This document shows, in pieces, positions 31,232 through 44,612 of a stretch of DNA of 64,000 bases. A program made the translations under genes and the position numbers. Every line of letters begins with the position of its first letter. The stretch's first letter is position 1. Below the pieces are notes generated by a model. That model had not been told where the DNA came from. It saw only the letters and a list, made by a program, of their open reading frames with translations, and did no database searches. The stretch covers positions 4,396,001 to 4,460,000 of the forward strand of contig CM024183.1 of NCBI GenBank assembly GCA_013433145.1, in the 5' to 3' direction. Source of the DNA: Ascaris suum (lineage: Eukaryota > Nematoda > Chromadorea > Rhabditida > Ascarididae).

Positions 31232-32570
31232 ATCAACTCCGGTAAGAGCTGTAATCACTGGAAGGAGCCACCGGCAGAAGCTATAATATGTGCACGAAAA
31301 AATTTTGCGCATGTTCCATGGTAATCGCTAGTCGATTCTAAAGCGATGTGATTACAGCATAACTTATCTGTTTTGAAAGATTTATATGGGTAATTGGTTT
31401 AGAACGAGTATGAAGGTATTATTTTCCATATTTGCGTCTTTGTTGCTGACTCACTGAATTTATTGTTCATGTAATGTTTTTCCGCGATCACTACTGCGTT
31501 TGGTCTTACTATTGTTGACAGTAGCCTTGAACTGCAGTGTGCTTTTATTTCTTTTCTCAGTGTACCATGCAAATGCACGGAGATTCTCGCTCATTGTTGT
31601 CATCCTTTTCATGTTCATATTTTTTTTCTTTGCATCCTCATAGAATTAATAAAGAACTAATCCACCCACTATTAGAACAATCGATAACGCTTATCGTATG
31701 AACAACAAGGTAGAAAGATTTGTGCAGAAATTTTTTTGGCGGTATTGGAAAGAGAAAGCGTGACAATGAACGGAATGCAGCGTTGAAGAAAAAAAACCTT
31801 CGTTACCTATTAAGGACGCACTCTGAGAGGACCGTAAAACCTTTTCAGGCGTTCCCAATTTAGTGGTTTTAAGTCGGCCAAACAGAAATTATTTTACTAT
31901 GCGAAAAATTCTCGCTCATTGGTTGTCCTTCCTGCTCCTAATGCAACGCCGAGTGAAAAATCTTTCACTAAAGTTGGACGGTTCTTCTTGGCCATCAAGC
32001 AGCGGTGATAGCCACTGAGCGTAAATTTTGAGTGTAGTAGCGATAACATTCTTATAGACTTGCAAGCATCAAAATATATTCGTGCTGGAAAGTTTCATGC
32101 TCATCATAAAAGACTAACTCACTCGAGTTTCTTCAAGGAATTTTTTCCTAACAGTGAAGGTAAGCCAATAGCCCATATTGGATTCATTGAAATAAATTTA
32201 TTGAATTCATAAATTTCATTTCCGGTCGCTCGAATAAATTCTCATTAGTGCTTGCATTATGACAGTTTCCACCAAATGCTATGCCACTTTACAAAGCACA
32301 AGCTCGAGCGAGCAATGTTATTAAGCTGTCTACCAGATGCATTAGCTGTAACAGTTCACGTATGCAGAGGACAATTTTCGATCTGCTCTTAGCGTAGGAA
32401 CGGCGAAATCAAAACTACAAGTAAAAGGCATAGAGTAAGCCTTACATTACGATCAAAGGGAAGTATATGCTCCAGTTTGACATCAAAATAGCATTTTTTT
32501 TCTTGCTTCAGCGTTTATGAGTGAGCTACTACTATCACTAATTTTCGTTGCTCTAACCATATCGTTTAAA

Positions 32571-32891
32571 ATGAATTGTTGTGGTGCGGACAATTCAAAA
32601 ACAGCAGTTGTTGCTCACGAAATGCGCTCATCTCATTTTATCATGGATGCACTTATTCCGCCCACAATGCCTTGATAACAACGATATAAAAACCTGCGCG
32701 TTTCATCGAATGAGGTTGGCAGCAGCGTGCAGGAAAAATTAAGCCACGTGCGACCTGAAAAATGGTACAATATATGCATCAACAATGTTAGCAAGAAACG
32801 GATTCCGCGTACATACAAGGAAGAAGTGAAAGTTGCTTTGCTCATGATCAAGTCAAGCTGGAGTTCCCGATATTCCAGTGACTCGAGGTGA
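32571..32891 (+). pseudogene. Interrupted 106-codon reading frame, unknown family
   Basis: One frame from ATG 32571 to TGA 32889-32891 is open except for two adjacent stops at 32673-32678. The first part reads NCCGADNSKTAVVAHEMRSS; the second has HVRPEKWYNICINNVSKKRI followed by PRTYKEEVK. The composition is protein-like on both sides of the stops. No family is recognised. It could be a decayed mobile-element gene or two exons with a missed intron, though no splice sites support the latter. Confidence 0.3.
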
Positions 32892-34371
32892 AGGACTTCC
32901 AGTCTCAGATGAATGACTTATACTGACCGAGTTATGTTTTACCCAATGGTGGTATCAACGAGACATTTTTGGGCGTTTCCTCCTAATCAGATATCGAAAA
33001 CCAAATGGATTGATCATGCGGGGATGGTGGATGTGGTATTTCCGCGGGCATGCATCAGCTGTTCCAAGAAAGTCAGCTTTAAGTGTTAGTATGTCTCTGC
33101 TGCAAAGCAGAGGGAAAACAGTTTGAATTTTGAACGACTTTTCAGCGACAGTGGAACCTTGCAATCTGCATTGAAGATTAGATTGGAATACAAGATTAAG
33201 GTATGAATGCCATCAGCTGAAAGAAAAAAAAATCACTGCGAGGCATAATTCGTAATTTGCTATGGAGCTCATTTCATTTTCCATGGGAATCGGGCGGCAG
33301 GAAGAGAGAGTTCAGCTCCAGCACACCAATATCGCGGACTCTCAGCTGAATAGCAAAAAAAAGTCCGGTGACGGTGGCACATTTCCTTCCATCGAATGTT
33401 TCCAGCCGCACACAATGCCATGACTTGAAAAAAAAGAATTCCTAATGACGAAGGCACTGGTGGAAAAGGGAGAGCGACACTCGGTAACAAGGTAGAGTAA
33501 TCGTTGCGCGCACTGCCACCTTTGATAACGCTAAACGAGGATGTGCAAAGCTATCAGCGCTTGATTTTTGAAGAGAATTTAGAGACGATCATCACCAGAC
33601 GCCTAAAGCACTTTGAAGCAAGCCTCGAACGTCTATTCGGAGTACGTACGAACATCAACATTCCACAAAGAGCACTCTCGAGATAAGTGCATGGAAGTGG
33701 ATTTGACAACATAAGATTGCTAAGCTCTTGGATCCAAGTGGCATAGCTGCGTCAGATTTATGCTGGATCGCCACAATTTTTTCGCAATTTTTTAGAGACT
33801 TTTTAATTGTCCTCACTGAATAACCCTTCAATTTGTAGCATGGATATCGGTGTTTGCGGGTATAGAAAAACTTGAGAAAGATGCAAACAAGTTGGCATAT
33901 AGTTGACATTTAAGGCAACCAAGATAGCTTTTTTATGATCTGAGAACAAATTTAGACACCATAGAGGTGCGGCATTCCACTTATTAATTAGGCAGATGAA
34001 TAAATCTTTAATAATGCAATATGCACAAAATCTATTTGCAGCATAGAACTATTGCAGCAATGGTTTTCACTCGATGAGTCCTCACTCTTCTTCAATTTTA
34101 CGGAAGTTTCATGTTAGAATGGAAAATAAGAAACTTCAACGAGATGGATTAGGAAAAATTAAGAGCAATAGCGAAGGAATTCATTTTTCACAGAGTGCTA
34201 TAAATTTGCAAAAATCCCTTTATACTAACCATGGTGAGGAGCAGTGATATTGATGTTTAAAAACGGCGAATCAAAAAAATACGGCAAAAGTATAGCATAA
34301 ATACAATTATAAATATCAGTATAAATATAGATGCAAATATGAACAAGAAAGTAAAGAATCAGATTGCATCC

Positions 34372-34501
<130 letters not shown>

Positions 34502-35289
34502 ATTTATTTATAGAACATAACAGATATTCATGTGCTAATTACAATGCGGAAAAAACCCAAATTACACGTATTAATTGATCTGCACTTCTCATTTTATAAT
34601 GAAGAAATAGCACGCAGTGGCGAGGAGTACATCCCTATGCGCGCATGACTCGTGTGATTAAGTCATGTTTGCAAATTTCAACGAAACTGTTTCGAAGACA
34701 TCTATCTATCATTGCTAATATGTCGGTGAGGAGTTTAATCTTTCGGTACAAGCACGAGATTATTTCGCATATTTAGTGAGCACGATATATTCCACTTCCT
34801 CTCCGTTGGATCATATACGTATTAGCTCGATTTACATCCTTTGTCTCGGACGCCTCGCAATTTGGAATTGCGAAAAGCACATTCTTTTGATCGGGTGCAT
34901 CATCAAAAGGAAACACATAGAAGTTCTGAGGTTTGAAAAATTCTAAGGCACAGCATATTGTCGGTTCGTATAGGAAAACGTGTGAGTTTTTCTTAGGCAA
35001 AACGAGGGCGAAATTCAGAAAATCGCTGAGAACGACAAAAATCCAAATCACTTCACAGTGCTTCGACTTTGCACCATCTTTTCTACAATTTCTCGAGTCG
35101 GCATTGCTGAAGCGTACAAGAATTTCAAATCAACTCTCGCATGTTCACAAAATTATCGCAAGCAACGAAAGAGCGGGAATTATTCTGTTTTAATCGTTCG
35201 CGTCGTAGTTATTCGAACTCCTTTTTTTACTACTAATGTCTTAAGACCGTTGTCATTCACACCTGAACAAGTCGACTGCTCGAGCGCCC

Positions 35290-35319
35290 ACTCCCTCCTC
35301 TCCCCCTCCCCCTCCCCGC
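35290..35319 (-). repeat. C-rich tract (quadruplex potential on the minus strand)
   Basis: Runs of three to five C separated by single T or short CT spacers, within a longer pyrimidine stretch. Confidence 0.8.
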
Positions 35320-38300
35320 TGAAAAAAAGGACCCGTGATCCAAACAAACCGTTTCTCTTCTCCTGCGTTTGCGCTGCTGCTATGAAAGTTTTCAAGGCTG
35401 ATGCTCAAGCGCGATGCACTACTTTAGCGGATGAGCGCCTTTGTTTAGATAATGAAAGAACGATGTTCGAGTAGTCGCTGTACGCTGCTACTTTTGCTTT
35501 GATCTCTCTCGATATGCTGGTGATCTATTCCATTATAGCTTGCGCGGAAAACTATGAAACAATCGTGTGCTGCTGAAAAAAAAAACGTTGAGCCAGATGA
35601 AACTTCATGTTTAAATTAGGGTCTTTTCTCCATTGTGATATATCGTGCATTTCGTATCATTTTGCTGATATTCTGCATCGGAATCAGACAACTCAACTTA
35701 CGGTAGGTCAGTTTTTCTGGTAAAATCCGTTAAATCTAACGGAAGTTCCTTTTAAAATTATAGTGTGGAATGTGAATGAAGAGTGAGAATTGATCCACAT
35801 CAAGCGAGGTAAATTTATGCACAGTAATAAGACGCTGCTGTTGAGTGCATTTCCACTCTCATTGTTGAGCTCGATAATGGCATTTATTCTGCAATTTCCT
35901 TCCCACCTCAGCGAGCGCGAAATTGTGACTTTATATGATAAGCAATTTGGAAAATGGATGCGAACAATCTGTGCATTGTAACGACAGAAATGTATAGGCA
36001 AATAGGAAAAGAAAATGCAAAACTATTCTTAGCACTGAAAGGATCAGCGCGTTAGGCAATTGGTTCGGTAAGTTGCCATTAAACGTCCAGATTTACAGAG
36101 TAATCCACCTCGAGCTTCTGATACCCTACCACTGTGCGACCCCATCGCTCACTCACGTACAAATGGCGAAGATCGTAAAAATCCATGAGAATCGCCATAT
36201 TGAGGAAAAAATGATGTTTCCATTAGGCGCATTTTAATACGGGATTCGATTAGAAGTGCGGGGGGATATGATTCGGATAATACTATTTGCGCCTCTTCAG
36301 CTGACGGACACATCAGATATATTGCCAAGTTGCCAACAGTTGATGAATATACGAGATAATGCCTTCATATTTCAGTGCTTTAGCTCGGCCGGTGAGAAAT
36401 TAGAAAAAGACACATGCTGAATATTTGCAGGTTTTTTCCATCTTCATCGCCTATTACTTATCCCGAAAATAATGGATAACCACAAACTATGGTGCACGAG
36501 ATCAGTCTTTGATTGCATATTCAGTGCTTCTAGCTTCAGCAGCTCTCAAGTTGAAGTCGTCGGACAAACGGATGATGCATCTATAATGCTTTTTGCGAAG
36601 CAAGTTTACACAAATGCTTAGGATCTGCATTTTTTGTGGAATTTGCAACAGCATTCGTCTTAGTCAAGGTGCCAGAAAATGCTTCAAAGGAAAGCACACT
36701 GCAGCAGTAAAATGACTGCATTTGAGTGCATTGTACATGAAACGGTCGCATTACCCGTATGCCATGTACAGGATTCGGCAAGGACCGAGAAAACGAGTCA
36801 ATAATAAGTTTTGTCAGGCAGTGACAACTAGCAAATACCTCTAGACCTCTTGAATTCGCTTTCCCATTTCTTTCGTTGTAGTTCTCCCCATTTAGTAAAG
36901 CTTTAGTCCAGGCTTAGAGACACACATTTCATTAGTGGACGAGAACACTGTTCGCCTTTTTATGATGAAAGCTCCTACGTTCTGTACGGCATTTAGTCGA
37001 CACTTTCTTCGTCCCAGCTCTCTCATTGTTGAGCATATTTACGAGAGAGAATTCATGTTGAAATCTAGGCGATAACTCTTCCTTATATCAGAGTAGCTGA
37101 AATTTTCACCAGCTCCTCACATTTAAGGTCAGAAATGCGATTGTTTATTTTCCTAAGGAATTTTGTGGCTGTAAATCGTACTGTGATTATGACCCATATT
37201 ATCATCCACATTAACATACGAAAAGGATCTGGGCTCCATGATGTTTACTACGATGCGCTTGAAACCAAAAAAGTACTGAGCTGATGAATGTTTGCTAATC
37301 ACAACTTGGTTTAAAATAAAGCTGTGAAAATGTCACTTTTTCAAACAATGGCAAAGAAAATAAGAAGGAAAGCGTTTGAGAATTTCTTTAATTTCCTAAT
37401 TCGGACAAGCTTCACGTCCAAAAGTTGAAACAGAACAAAAGACTGAAAACTTGCATTTTTTCTCGATACCGTTTACTCTCCACCATCGTGTATGAGACAA
37501 AAGTACCATTTAGGTCACTATGAGACATATTGTCCGATGAGGAAGGTACTACTTTTGACGGCCTATTTCCGACCATCGCTGTGTGAAATCACTTATCATA
37601 AATCCCTCACAATCTACCAGCTCATTCAGCTCATCGATCGAAAATGCAGTCTTCAAGTCATTTTCGCGAGTTTTATGAACCTCTTGTCATTGCGAGAGCA
37701 CTGCTGCTCAGATTTTGCGAAAGCGACGGTCCAGCGCCATAACCGAATACTCTTTCTTACCCTCCCTGTCTTTTAGCAGCGCTGGACTTTTTAGCATCCG
37801 TCAGTGATCTGGGTTTAGCGCTACGTTAGGTTGGCTGCAGCATATTGGAGATTATTGTTGACGAATGAAAGACAGCAATTTAGCATTGAAAGATGTAATG
37901 ACTAAGCGAGAATGTAAGTGAGGCCAAGGTGATGTGCTCTCTTTATCTTTTTGTTGAGGCGCATTATGATGTTGTCGTAACGTGACTATGCATCTAAGTT
38001 TATATATGTGTGTTTGCTCATAATTCAAATCACAGATTGGAAGTTTAGTAGCTGAAGTGTATGTTATTACAACCTCCATCCCATGACTTCTTTAGGGTGT
38101 GAGCTATATACATTTTAATCCACTACGGAGCTTTTTCTCACAAGCGGTACTGAAGATCAGATATTTGAGAAAGGCTCCGGAGCAAAATGTTTCAAATAAA
38201 CTGATGGCTTTTGAAGCGAAACGAACTGTTTTTGCCGCTGTTATTTGAGTGAACTTTTTGAACTATTTCAATGACCTGTGAAGTCACTTAAGAAATTGCA

Positions 38301-39123
38301 CAATTACCAGCCTTCCTAGTATCCCTTTTCCACTTATTGTGATTTTGTCACTAGACTAGCCGGCTATATGAAAGTGCAAAACATCAACAATCACATGATT
38401 ACAACGCCAGGATAGGCATGGATTACTCTTTCTTAGCATCATTTACTTGACAACCGACCATTGCCGTCTCCCATTTTCGAATGTGTCTAAATTGGTCGTT
38501 ACGCACTTTGTGAATATGCACTTGCAAGACGCATTACTGCAGACCGAAACGCGGAGTGCGTATATATGCATATTTCTGAGCATTGATCAGTCCTCACGGA
38601 AGTTTCAACTTGGAAAGCATTAAAGCTATAGATTTGCGGAATTTGGCAGGTATATTTGACACTAAAGTATAGATAGCTTCGCGTGCCATCTTTCACGATG
38701 ACCTATCCTGTTGAAGTTATAGAAAATGAAATGTGCTGAAAAAACCTAATCTCTCGAAGGACCCTTCATAGAGGATTTTCTGAACGATCTCATCAAAAAT
38801 ATTTAGATGATTAGCATAAAACGAATAGTGGGTTACCGCTGGTCTACAAATTTCGTCATACTTTCGAGGAACATTTTGCGAAGGATTATCAATTGGTGAA
38901 TGACCGGTCGTATTTGATCGACTTATACTACGCTTAGCATTATCATACTCTTGTTATTCATGAGATAAATATAGAGAACAAGCAGATGCCCTTATTTTTT
39001 AAGCCCGGTTATGATTTCCCTCTAATGCATTCTCGCTAAAACGCGAACTAGAGAAGCTGAAACGTCAAAACAGCTGCCACTCATTATTCCATGGGTAAAC
39101 GGTGTTTTTTGGAAATTGACAAG

Positions 39124-39170
39124 GTGGGGGAGTGGAGGGTGGGAGAAGCGAAGAGGGGTGGGTGGGGGGA
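39124..39170 (+). repeat. G-rich tract with quadruplex potential
   Basis: Six runs of three to six G within 47 bases, spaced by one to eight bases. Confidence 0.85.
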
Positions 39171-40344
39171 ACTGAGTTATGAAAAAGAACTAAATAATCG
39201 GCCGGACATGGGTCAGTCATAGAACATACCACGATACGAGATCAGATTTTCCTTTTTCTCTCCGTCTCCTTCTTCTTGAAGATAAGCGAGACCTCTCTTT
39301 CGTCGTTTGTCTTCTTGAATCCTATCAATAGATCACTGTTCATTAGTCTTTCTTTTGGGCTGAAAATTTTAAATGTGAATGCCGCAACTGTCTAAAGTTC
39401 CAATTTTTTTTTCATTTTTTATTAATCGGACGTCCCATGTGTTTGTTTCCATCGCTCACATGAAATAGGCTTCACAACTATCCGCGCTTATCAGTGATTA
39501 TCTGCAATAACCATCAGTGATTAGCTGGTCCAACACGCTCATACCATATCACAGCAATGCGAGCACAGTTTCGATGGTTTACGGTGAATGCATTGAGAAT
39601 GCCGACTGTCAGCAGTGGGGAAGAAAAGGAGATCACTCTTATTAGCGCCTAATAAATCGCTCAATTTCAGGCACGCATTTGTTGCATGCCCTTGAACAGT
39701 GTTGCTGATACTCAATCACCCGAATTTTTTGCGCGAACAAGTGCGTGAACAGCGCAAAGTGATCGTGCTCGGCTGGTTCGTTTCATTCACAACGGTCATC
39801 AGTGAATGCCGACTTCGCTAATGACGTCATTATGATCAGAGCGCGACGACAAAAATGCGGCTATGTTGCTTCAAAGAGCAGTGGCACTCGTTGACGGCAG
39901 CCAACAACGATTCTCGCAAGTGGAGTGCGTTTTTTGTCTGTAGCCACTTTTGAGGTGGACGCAAAGGTGAGGCACAACACGAGCACGGCAACCTGAGGTA
40001 TGGGCTGTCAGGCAGTATGGAGTATCTAAAGCGGAAACGCGGACTAAGAAGCCACTTGGCCGCTGGGGGTGTGATATGAGCCGGGTGGCAGCTGTGGTGG
40101 CCGTTGATGCTCACATTTCACGCAGCCAGCTGCCTCGTTTGCACTGCTGCCGCTAGCCTGGACTCCTAGCTTTCCTGAAGTGCGTTCTCGTGAGCGTTGT
40201 GCCTGTATGTTCCTAAATACCAACTGACATACTGGAATCCTACCCATCCCTTCCACGTGATTCCTTTCTCGGATTCACCTGATAGCAAACCGAGCCAAAG
40301 AATATTACGCTTGATTACCTGTCCTTCTCTGCGTCACGTTTCAG

Positions 40345-40553
40345 CATCGTCGTTCGCCCGCAGTAAACAGTTGGCGATCATTTTGGGACCAACATACTCC
40401 GAGCTATCTTCCTTTAGCGGACCCAACTTAGAGCTCTTTCTCTTTCTCAACAATCTGACAATAAGAGAATCGCTAATTGGAGGGCTTATTGATGTTTCCG
40501 ACGGGCATCGTCTGACTGCAGCTGCATTGCCAAATTTATATGCCGTTTCAGAG
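40345..40553 (+). CDS. Candidate penultimate exon of an unidentified gene (both strands open)
   Basis: A canonical acceptor (cacgtttcag) opens a 209-nt frame reading FARSKQLAIILGPTYSELSS, then LELFLFLNNLTIRESLIGG, ending NLYAVSE at GAG|gttagc. A 58-nt intron closed by tttttattgcag would follow, and the next exon would begin directly with TAA (40612-40614), so the protein would end there. Both splice sites and the small intron fit nematode rules. An upstream piece ending at the CTC|gtgagc donor near 40190 has compatible phase. Against this, the minus strand of the same interval is also open with plausible composition (LLRKRKSSKLGPLKEDSSEY), and no homologue is recognised. Confidence 0.3.
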
Positions 40554-41196
40554 GTTAGCCGCGTCATTTATTTCCTATATTATAATATGCCGTTTGGTCT
40601 TTTTATTGCAGTAAAGTTTGTTGAAACAACGCTGCTATCTGTTGATTTGATATTTTCTCTCATTATGCATCACACTAATTGCTTAACTGAGAGAAATATG
40701 TCAAAAAACGTGAGTAACGCTGAAGTACTTGAAAATAATGCAAGGCGGCGTAGAATATATCCTTTGGTGATGCTGCTCTCATAAGGTGGCTCCGGTTCGA
40801 CGACACATGTTGAGAAACCTCAAAAGAATCCCTACCGCGGTCGGGTATTCACTGCATGCAACACTATTTTGCAGTTGCATAGCAAACTCGATGAATACAT
40901 GACGTCTGAAAATCAACTCCACTCAACGAATGCAGAATACTACTGCTGAATTAGACGGCAGTTTGGCTATGCGCTGAGAAAGTTTGCAGTATAATTCACA
41001 GTTGCGACTTTAACTTGCCTAAGAGCTTTTTCACGTTCAGATCTGTGTGCATATTGGTGTCATTATTGAAGCAGTCGTCTGCTACGAATAAAGTGGTTGT
41101 TGCTTGTTATCGGAACGCGAGTATGTTGCGATAACATATCTCTTTGCCTTACCTAGTATTTTCCCACACAGAGAAGATTACTACGAAATAATTGCA

Positions 41197-41514
41197 TTAA
41201 TGACTAAAAGAGTTAAGGAAAATTTGTAGTCCATTTGGAGATTCTGTGTTAAAGAACCAGAGATGGCGGAACAGATGAGTTGTTGCAGCGGAGTTTGATG
41301 TGAGTAAAACACAATATTTGGTAGTTTTTTTTTCTTTCTGGCTTCCTAGTGCTGCTGTAGTCGCAAGAACGCCAGACACAACAACAGAATGTACTACATC
41401 AACGTATTTTTTCAAGAGATTTCTTTGTTCGGCTACTTCCCGCTTAATCTGTAGATTTATTTTGCTCCAAATTGTCGGCACATTGACTGGAAATGTAACC
41501 GATGTTTCCATCAA
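41197..41514 (-). other. 105-codon minus-strand open frame, unidentified
   Basis: The longest plausible ATG frame of this region on the minus strand. It reads INLQIKREVAEQRNLLKKYV (helix or coiled-coil-like) followed by a small-residue hydrophobic patch, VVVSGVLATTAALG. No family is recognised. The opposite strand is open for 74 codons over much of the same interval, which lowers confidence. Confidence 0.22.
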
Positions 41515-42070
41515 AACAGAATAAACAGTTGTTTTGCTTCGTTTATCGCAATATTACCCACCTGATTCATACAGCAAAAGATGTACCATGCAGTTCGATT
41601 GAATGTGCTTTAAAGAACGTATTTAACGGCGGTTGCTATTATCAGTTAAGATCTGAGATCATCGAACTCATTATTACTCGTACTGTAGCGGTCACTCGTT
41701 AGCCGATCGAATGGTGCGGGTTGTCTGGTTTCGTTTTTCGTTGTTGTATTTTATGATAGTAAAGATTCGAGTGGTGAACATGTCGAAATCGCCTCCCTAC
41801 ATTCTCTGATCGGTGAAGTTCTTCTCTATGAAACTGTTCACTGATCGCAGTGATAAGTGTTTACACATCACTTACCATCAACATTGAACCACTAATTTTG
41901 ATTTTCTTCTTTGAGAGTTCCATAAATTGTGGAATAGTGAAGAATATTGTACTGTTGGCTATGATAGCACATAAGCAAACTTAATGCTGTTTATAACAAG
42001 GCGTTGCATTTAAAGCAATACATTAAACATACCTTAGGAGAGCTATAGCATTTTTAGTGGATCGTTTCCG

Positions 42071-42097
42071 ATTCCGGAGGGTCGAATCCTCCGGAAT
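42071..42097. repeat. Perfect 10-bp stem, 7-nt loop hairpin
   Basis: ATTCCGGAGG (42071-42080) pairs exactly with CCTCCGGAAT (42088-42097) around the loop GTCGAAT. The element is bordered by a partly duplicated segment (TTTAGTGGATCG at about 42056 and 42099). It superficially resembles a tRNA T-arm, but the loop lacks the leading TT and no acceptor stem or A box is visible. Confidence 0.7.
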
Positions 42098-44445
42098 TTA
42101 GTGGATCGAATCCGACTCACTATTCTCTATGGAATAAATAGATTTTGAGTAGATCGCTTCGAAAAATATTTCTTAGATCAAATGATTAAATTGAATGCTT
42201 CAATCTTAAATGATTAACATAATATTATCTTAATCGAAGGTCATCACGTTTTTTTGATATCCTCTTTTCATGCTTTCGCTTAACTTATCATTTCTTTTTT
42301 TTCCTGCGTTGCATTATAACATTCTTCTCAAGTGCTTTCTGACGTTATACTGCAATTTTTCTGACGAGTGCATTGCATAACATTTCGAGGATAATGACAG
42401 CTATCTTCGAGACAAACTGTAAGTAGGAGTTCATATAACCGGCTCTCATGTTCATTTACTAAGCACTTGATGATGAAGGAATATTATACTTGAACGTATT
42501 CCTTCGCGAAAAACTTCTATTGATGTGACATATTTCCATGTGATTCGAACAAGAATTCATTTGCTTGTTGATCTTTACACTGACTCGAATGTAATATTGC
42601 ATGTAGTCGATTCCCTTCTCAGTCAAACATAGTGTGCATTATATTATTCGTCTAAATTTCGCCTAAAATTAAGCACAGAAAAACAAACGTATAGTATTTC
42701 ATTGAAATTTTGAGTGAAGGGCACATTACTCGAGTCATTTTCTAATTCCCTTACTGTTTTGCTCGCTTTGCTCACATATTCGTTAGTTGTTGCTTTCATA
42801 TGACTAGTGTGCGCTTTTGTTCTACTAACCCCACTACCCAATGTTATTTTCCACTTCAATGCTCAACGTTATTGATGTTACAAGCGAAAATATCATTAGA
42901 AATGCCAATATTCTTGAGTCAATTGTTTTGTGTGGAAAATGCACCTGAATTTGTTCGAGAAGATATTTAATTGTTGACTTTTACTCAGTTCCCTTTCAAG
43001 TGTTGCCTAGCTTTGCGATGGCCTCTATTACGGACGTCACTGTTTGATTATCTGGCAGTGTATGTTAGCTAATGTTTTCTTAGGTTATACTGAAGGCGAT
43101 AAGGAATAGGTGCTGTTTGGCCTTATTGTGAAAATATATACGCCTCGCTATGAATCGCCAATTTGGTGGGCTGTTATGTTCATTGAGCATTATTTTCATC
43201 GCTTTCATCCTTTCCTCTCCTAGAGAGATTCCCCTCTCACCGTTGCGAAAGACAATTAAGAAGACTAATCCCTCATGAGCACTACTTCATCGATATTTTA
43301 AATCGATTAATATGTAGCATACCCACCTACCCATCTAACTTTATTTTAAAGTGCCAAGATTTTCGAAAACGTTCTCGTCGATTTACGCTGCTCCTTTATA
43401 TCTTTTAACTCTTTTTCACTCATATTCTATGCAGTCCACATGGGTCGAAATAATGCGATGAACAAATTTTCACGAATGCAGACACTATGTCCTATGAATT
43501 TTTTTTTCCAAAAGAGCAAATGGAAGAAAGCTGTAAGATTTCCCAAAGGAAGTCATAGCTTTCATAATAAGCACTTTAGAAGTTCATTTTTTCTGATCGT
43601 GTAAGAACAATCCGACATTATTCGTAGGTTTTCCATCTTGCTGTAGATACCTGCTTCGTTAATGAGCACCACTAAAATCAGTCTTTCATGGAATCATTCT
43701 TCGCAGGAAACTCAACGAAAGAACTAAGCAGACTGCTCTGAGTTGAAAAAAATTGGCACAGCTTATTTCCTCGAAAGGCGAACTGGGTCCTTGCGTTAGC
43801 CCGTCCTTTGAGAAGGTATCTCATGCTCAATGAGAAAACCTTTCTGAGGATGTTTCATTTGAAAGAAAGGTGCAGTCTCTTCTCTGATCCCTTCCCCTTT
43901 GAGAAAAGGACTTGTTCCCTTCAAAATTATCAAGGTCAATTGTTTTCCCGAATTTGGAGACGTGGCCTCCAATTCAAAAGCATTATCTCTCGAAGGGCGT
44001 CTGTTCGTTGAAGCCCTTAGCTTTTTGTAGATAAAGAACCTTGCTGGTGGCAATGTTGAAGCGGAGATACTGAAAACGTTAGTTTTCAATATTTTCAGTT
44101 TTCAACAGGGGCGTTTTACTTAGGGAGGCGACTTGAAAAAAATGTAGCAAAATTCGCTTTTCGAGTGAAATGTCCGCTGGGGTACTGCGAGAATCGGAAA
44201 GTTGCACTATGAGCGTGAATTGGATGTCATACGAACCCACAGCGATATTTTTTCCTATGAACTCATATTCAGATAATCGTGATATTTTTTCTTTGAAAAC
44301 TGATCAGTTTTGCATAAAATTTGTTGTTGCTTGCAGTCACTGAACGCTCTGATCATGAAGATGACCCATGAAAAAGCCGCTACAAACTTACATATACGCC
44401 TTTTCTTGTGAAGCACCTTCATTTTTTGAAGCCTGAAGCGAAGCA

Positions 44446-44612
<167 letters not shown>

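Larger units (their letters stand above)
20140..32570. other. Intergenic, no supported gene (12.4 kb)
   Basis: Several weakly coding-like stretches occur. One is an open frame after a gcttttcag site at 20904-21290 (+), with a Cys-containing start (CLNETQLFVPFGNFYCY). Another is dense overlapping open frames on both strands at 22459-23162. A third is 25794-26060, where two + frames look protein-like. A 40-codon ATG frame lies at 24380-24502 and starts MAGKEISVDLLIQFLADP. Pyrimidine-rich DNA lies at about 29786-29870. None has a recognisable domain or a convincing exon partner. Confidence 0.5.

Noticed and set aside
32655..33425. CCGCCCACAATGCCTTGA at about 32659 versus CCGCACACAATGCCATGA at about 33406 as copies of one element
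   Set aside because: The similarity does not extend into the flanks; too short to claim a repeat family.
35058..35474. 138-codon + strand frame as a gene
   Set aside because: Low-complexity Pro/Ser-rich middle from a CT-rich tract, no splice signals or domain; most likely chance.
42061..42110. tRNA gene at the hairpin
   Set aside because: The loop does not fit the B box (lacks the leading TT), and no A box, anticodon arm or acceptor stem is visible.
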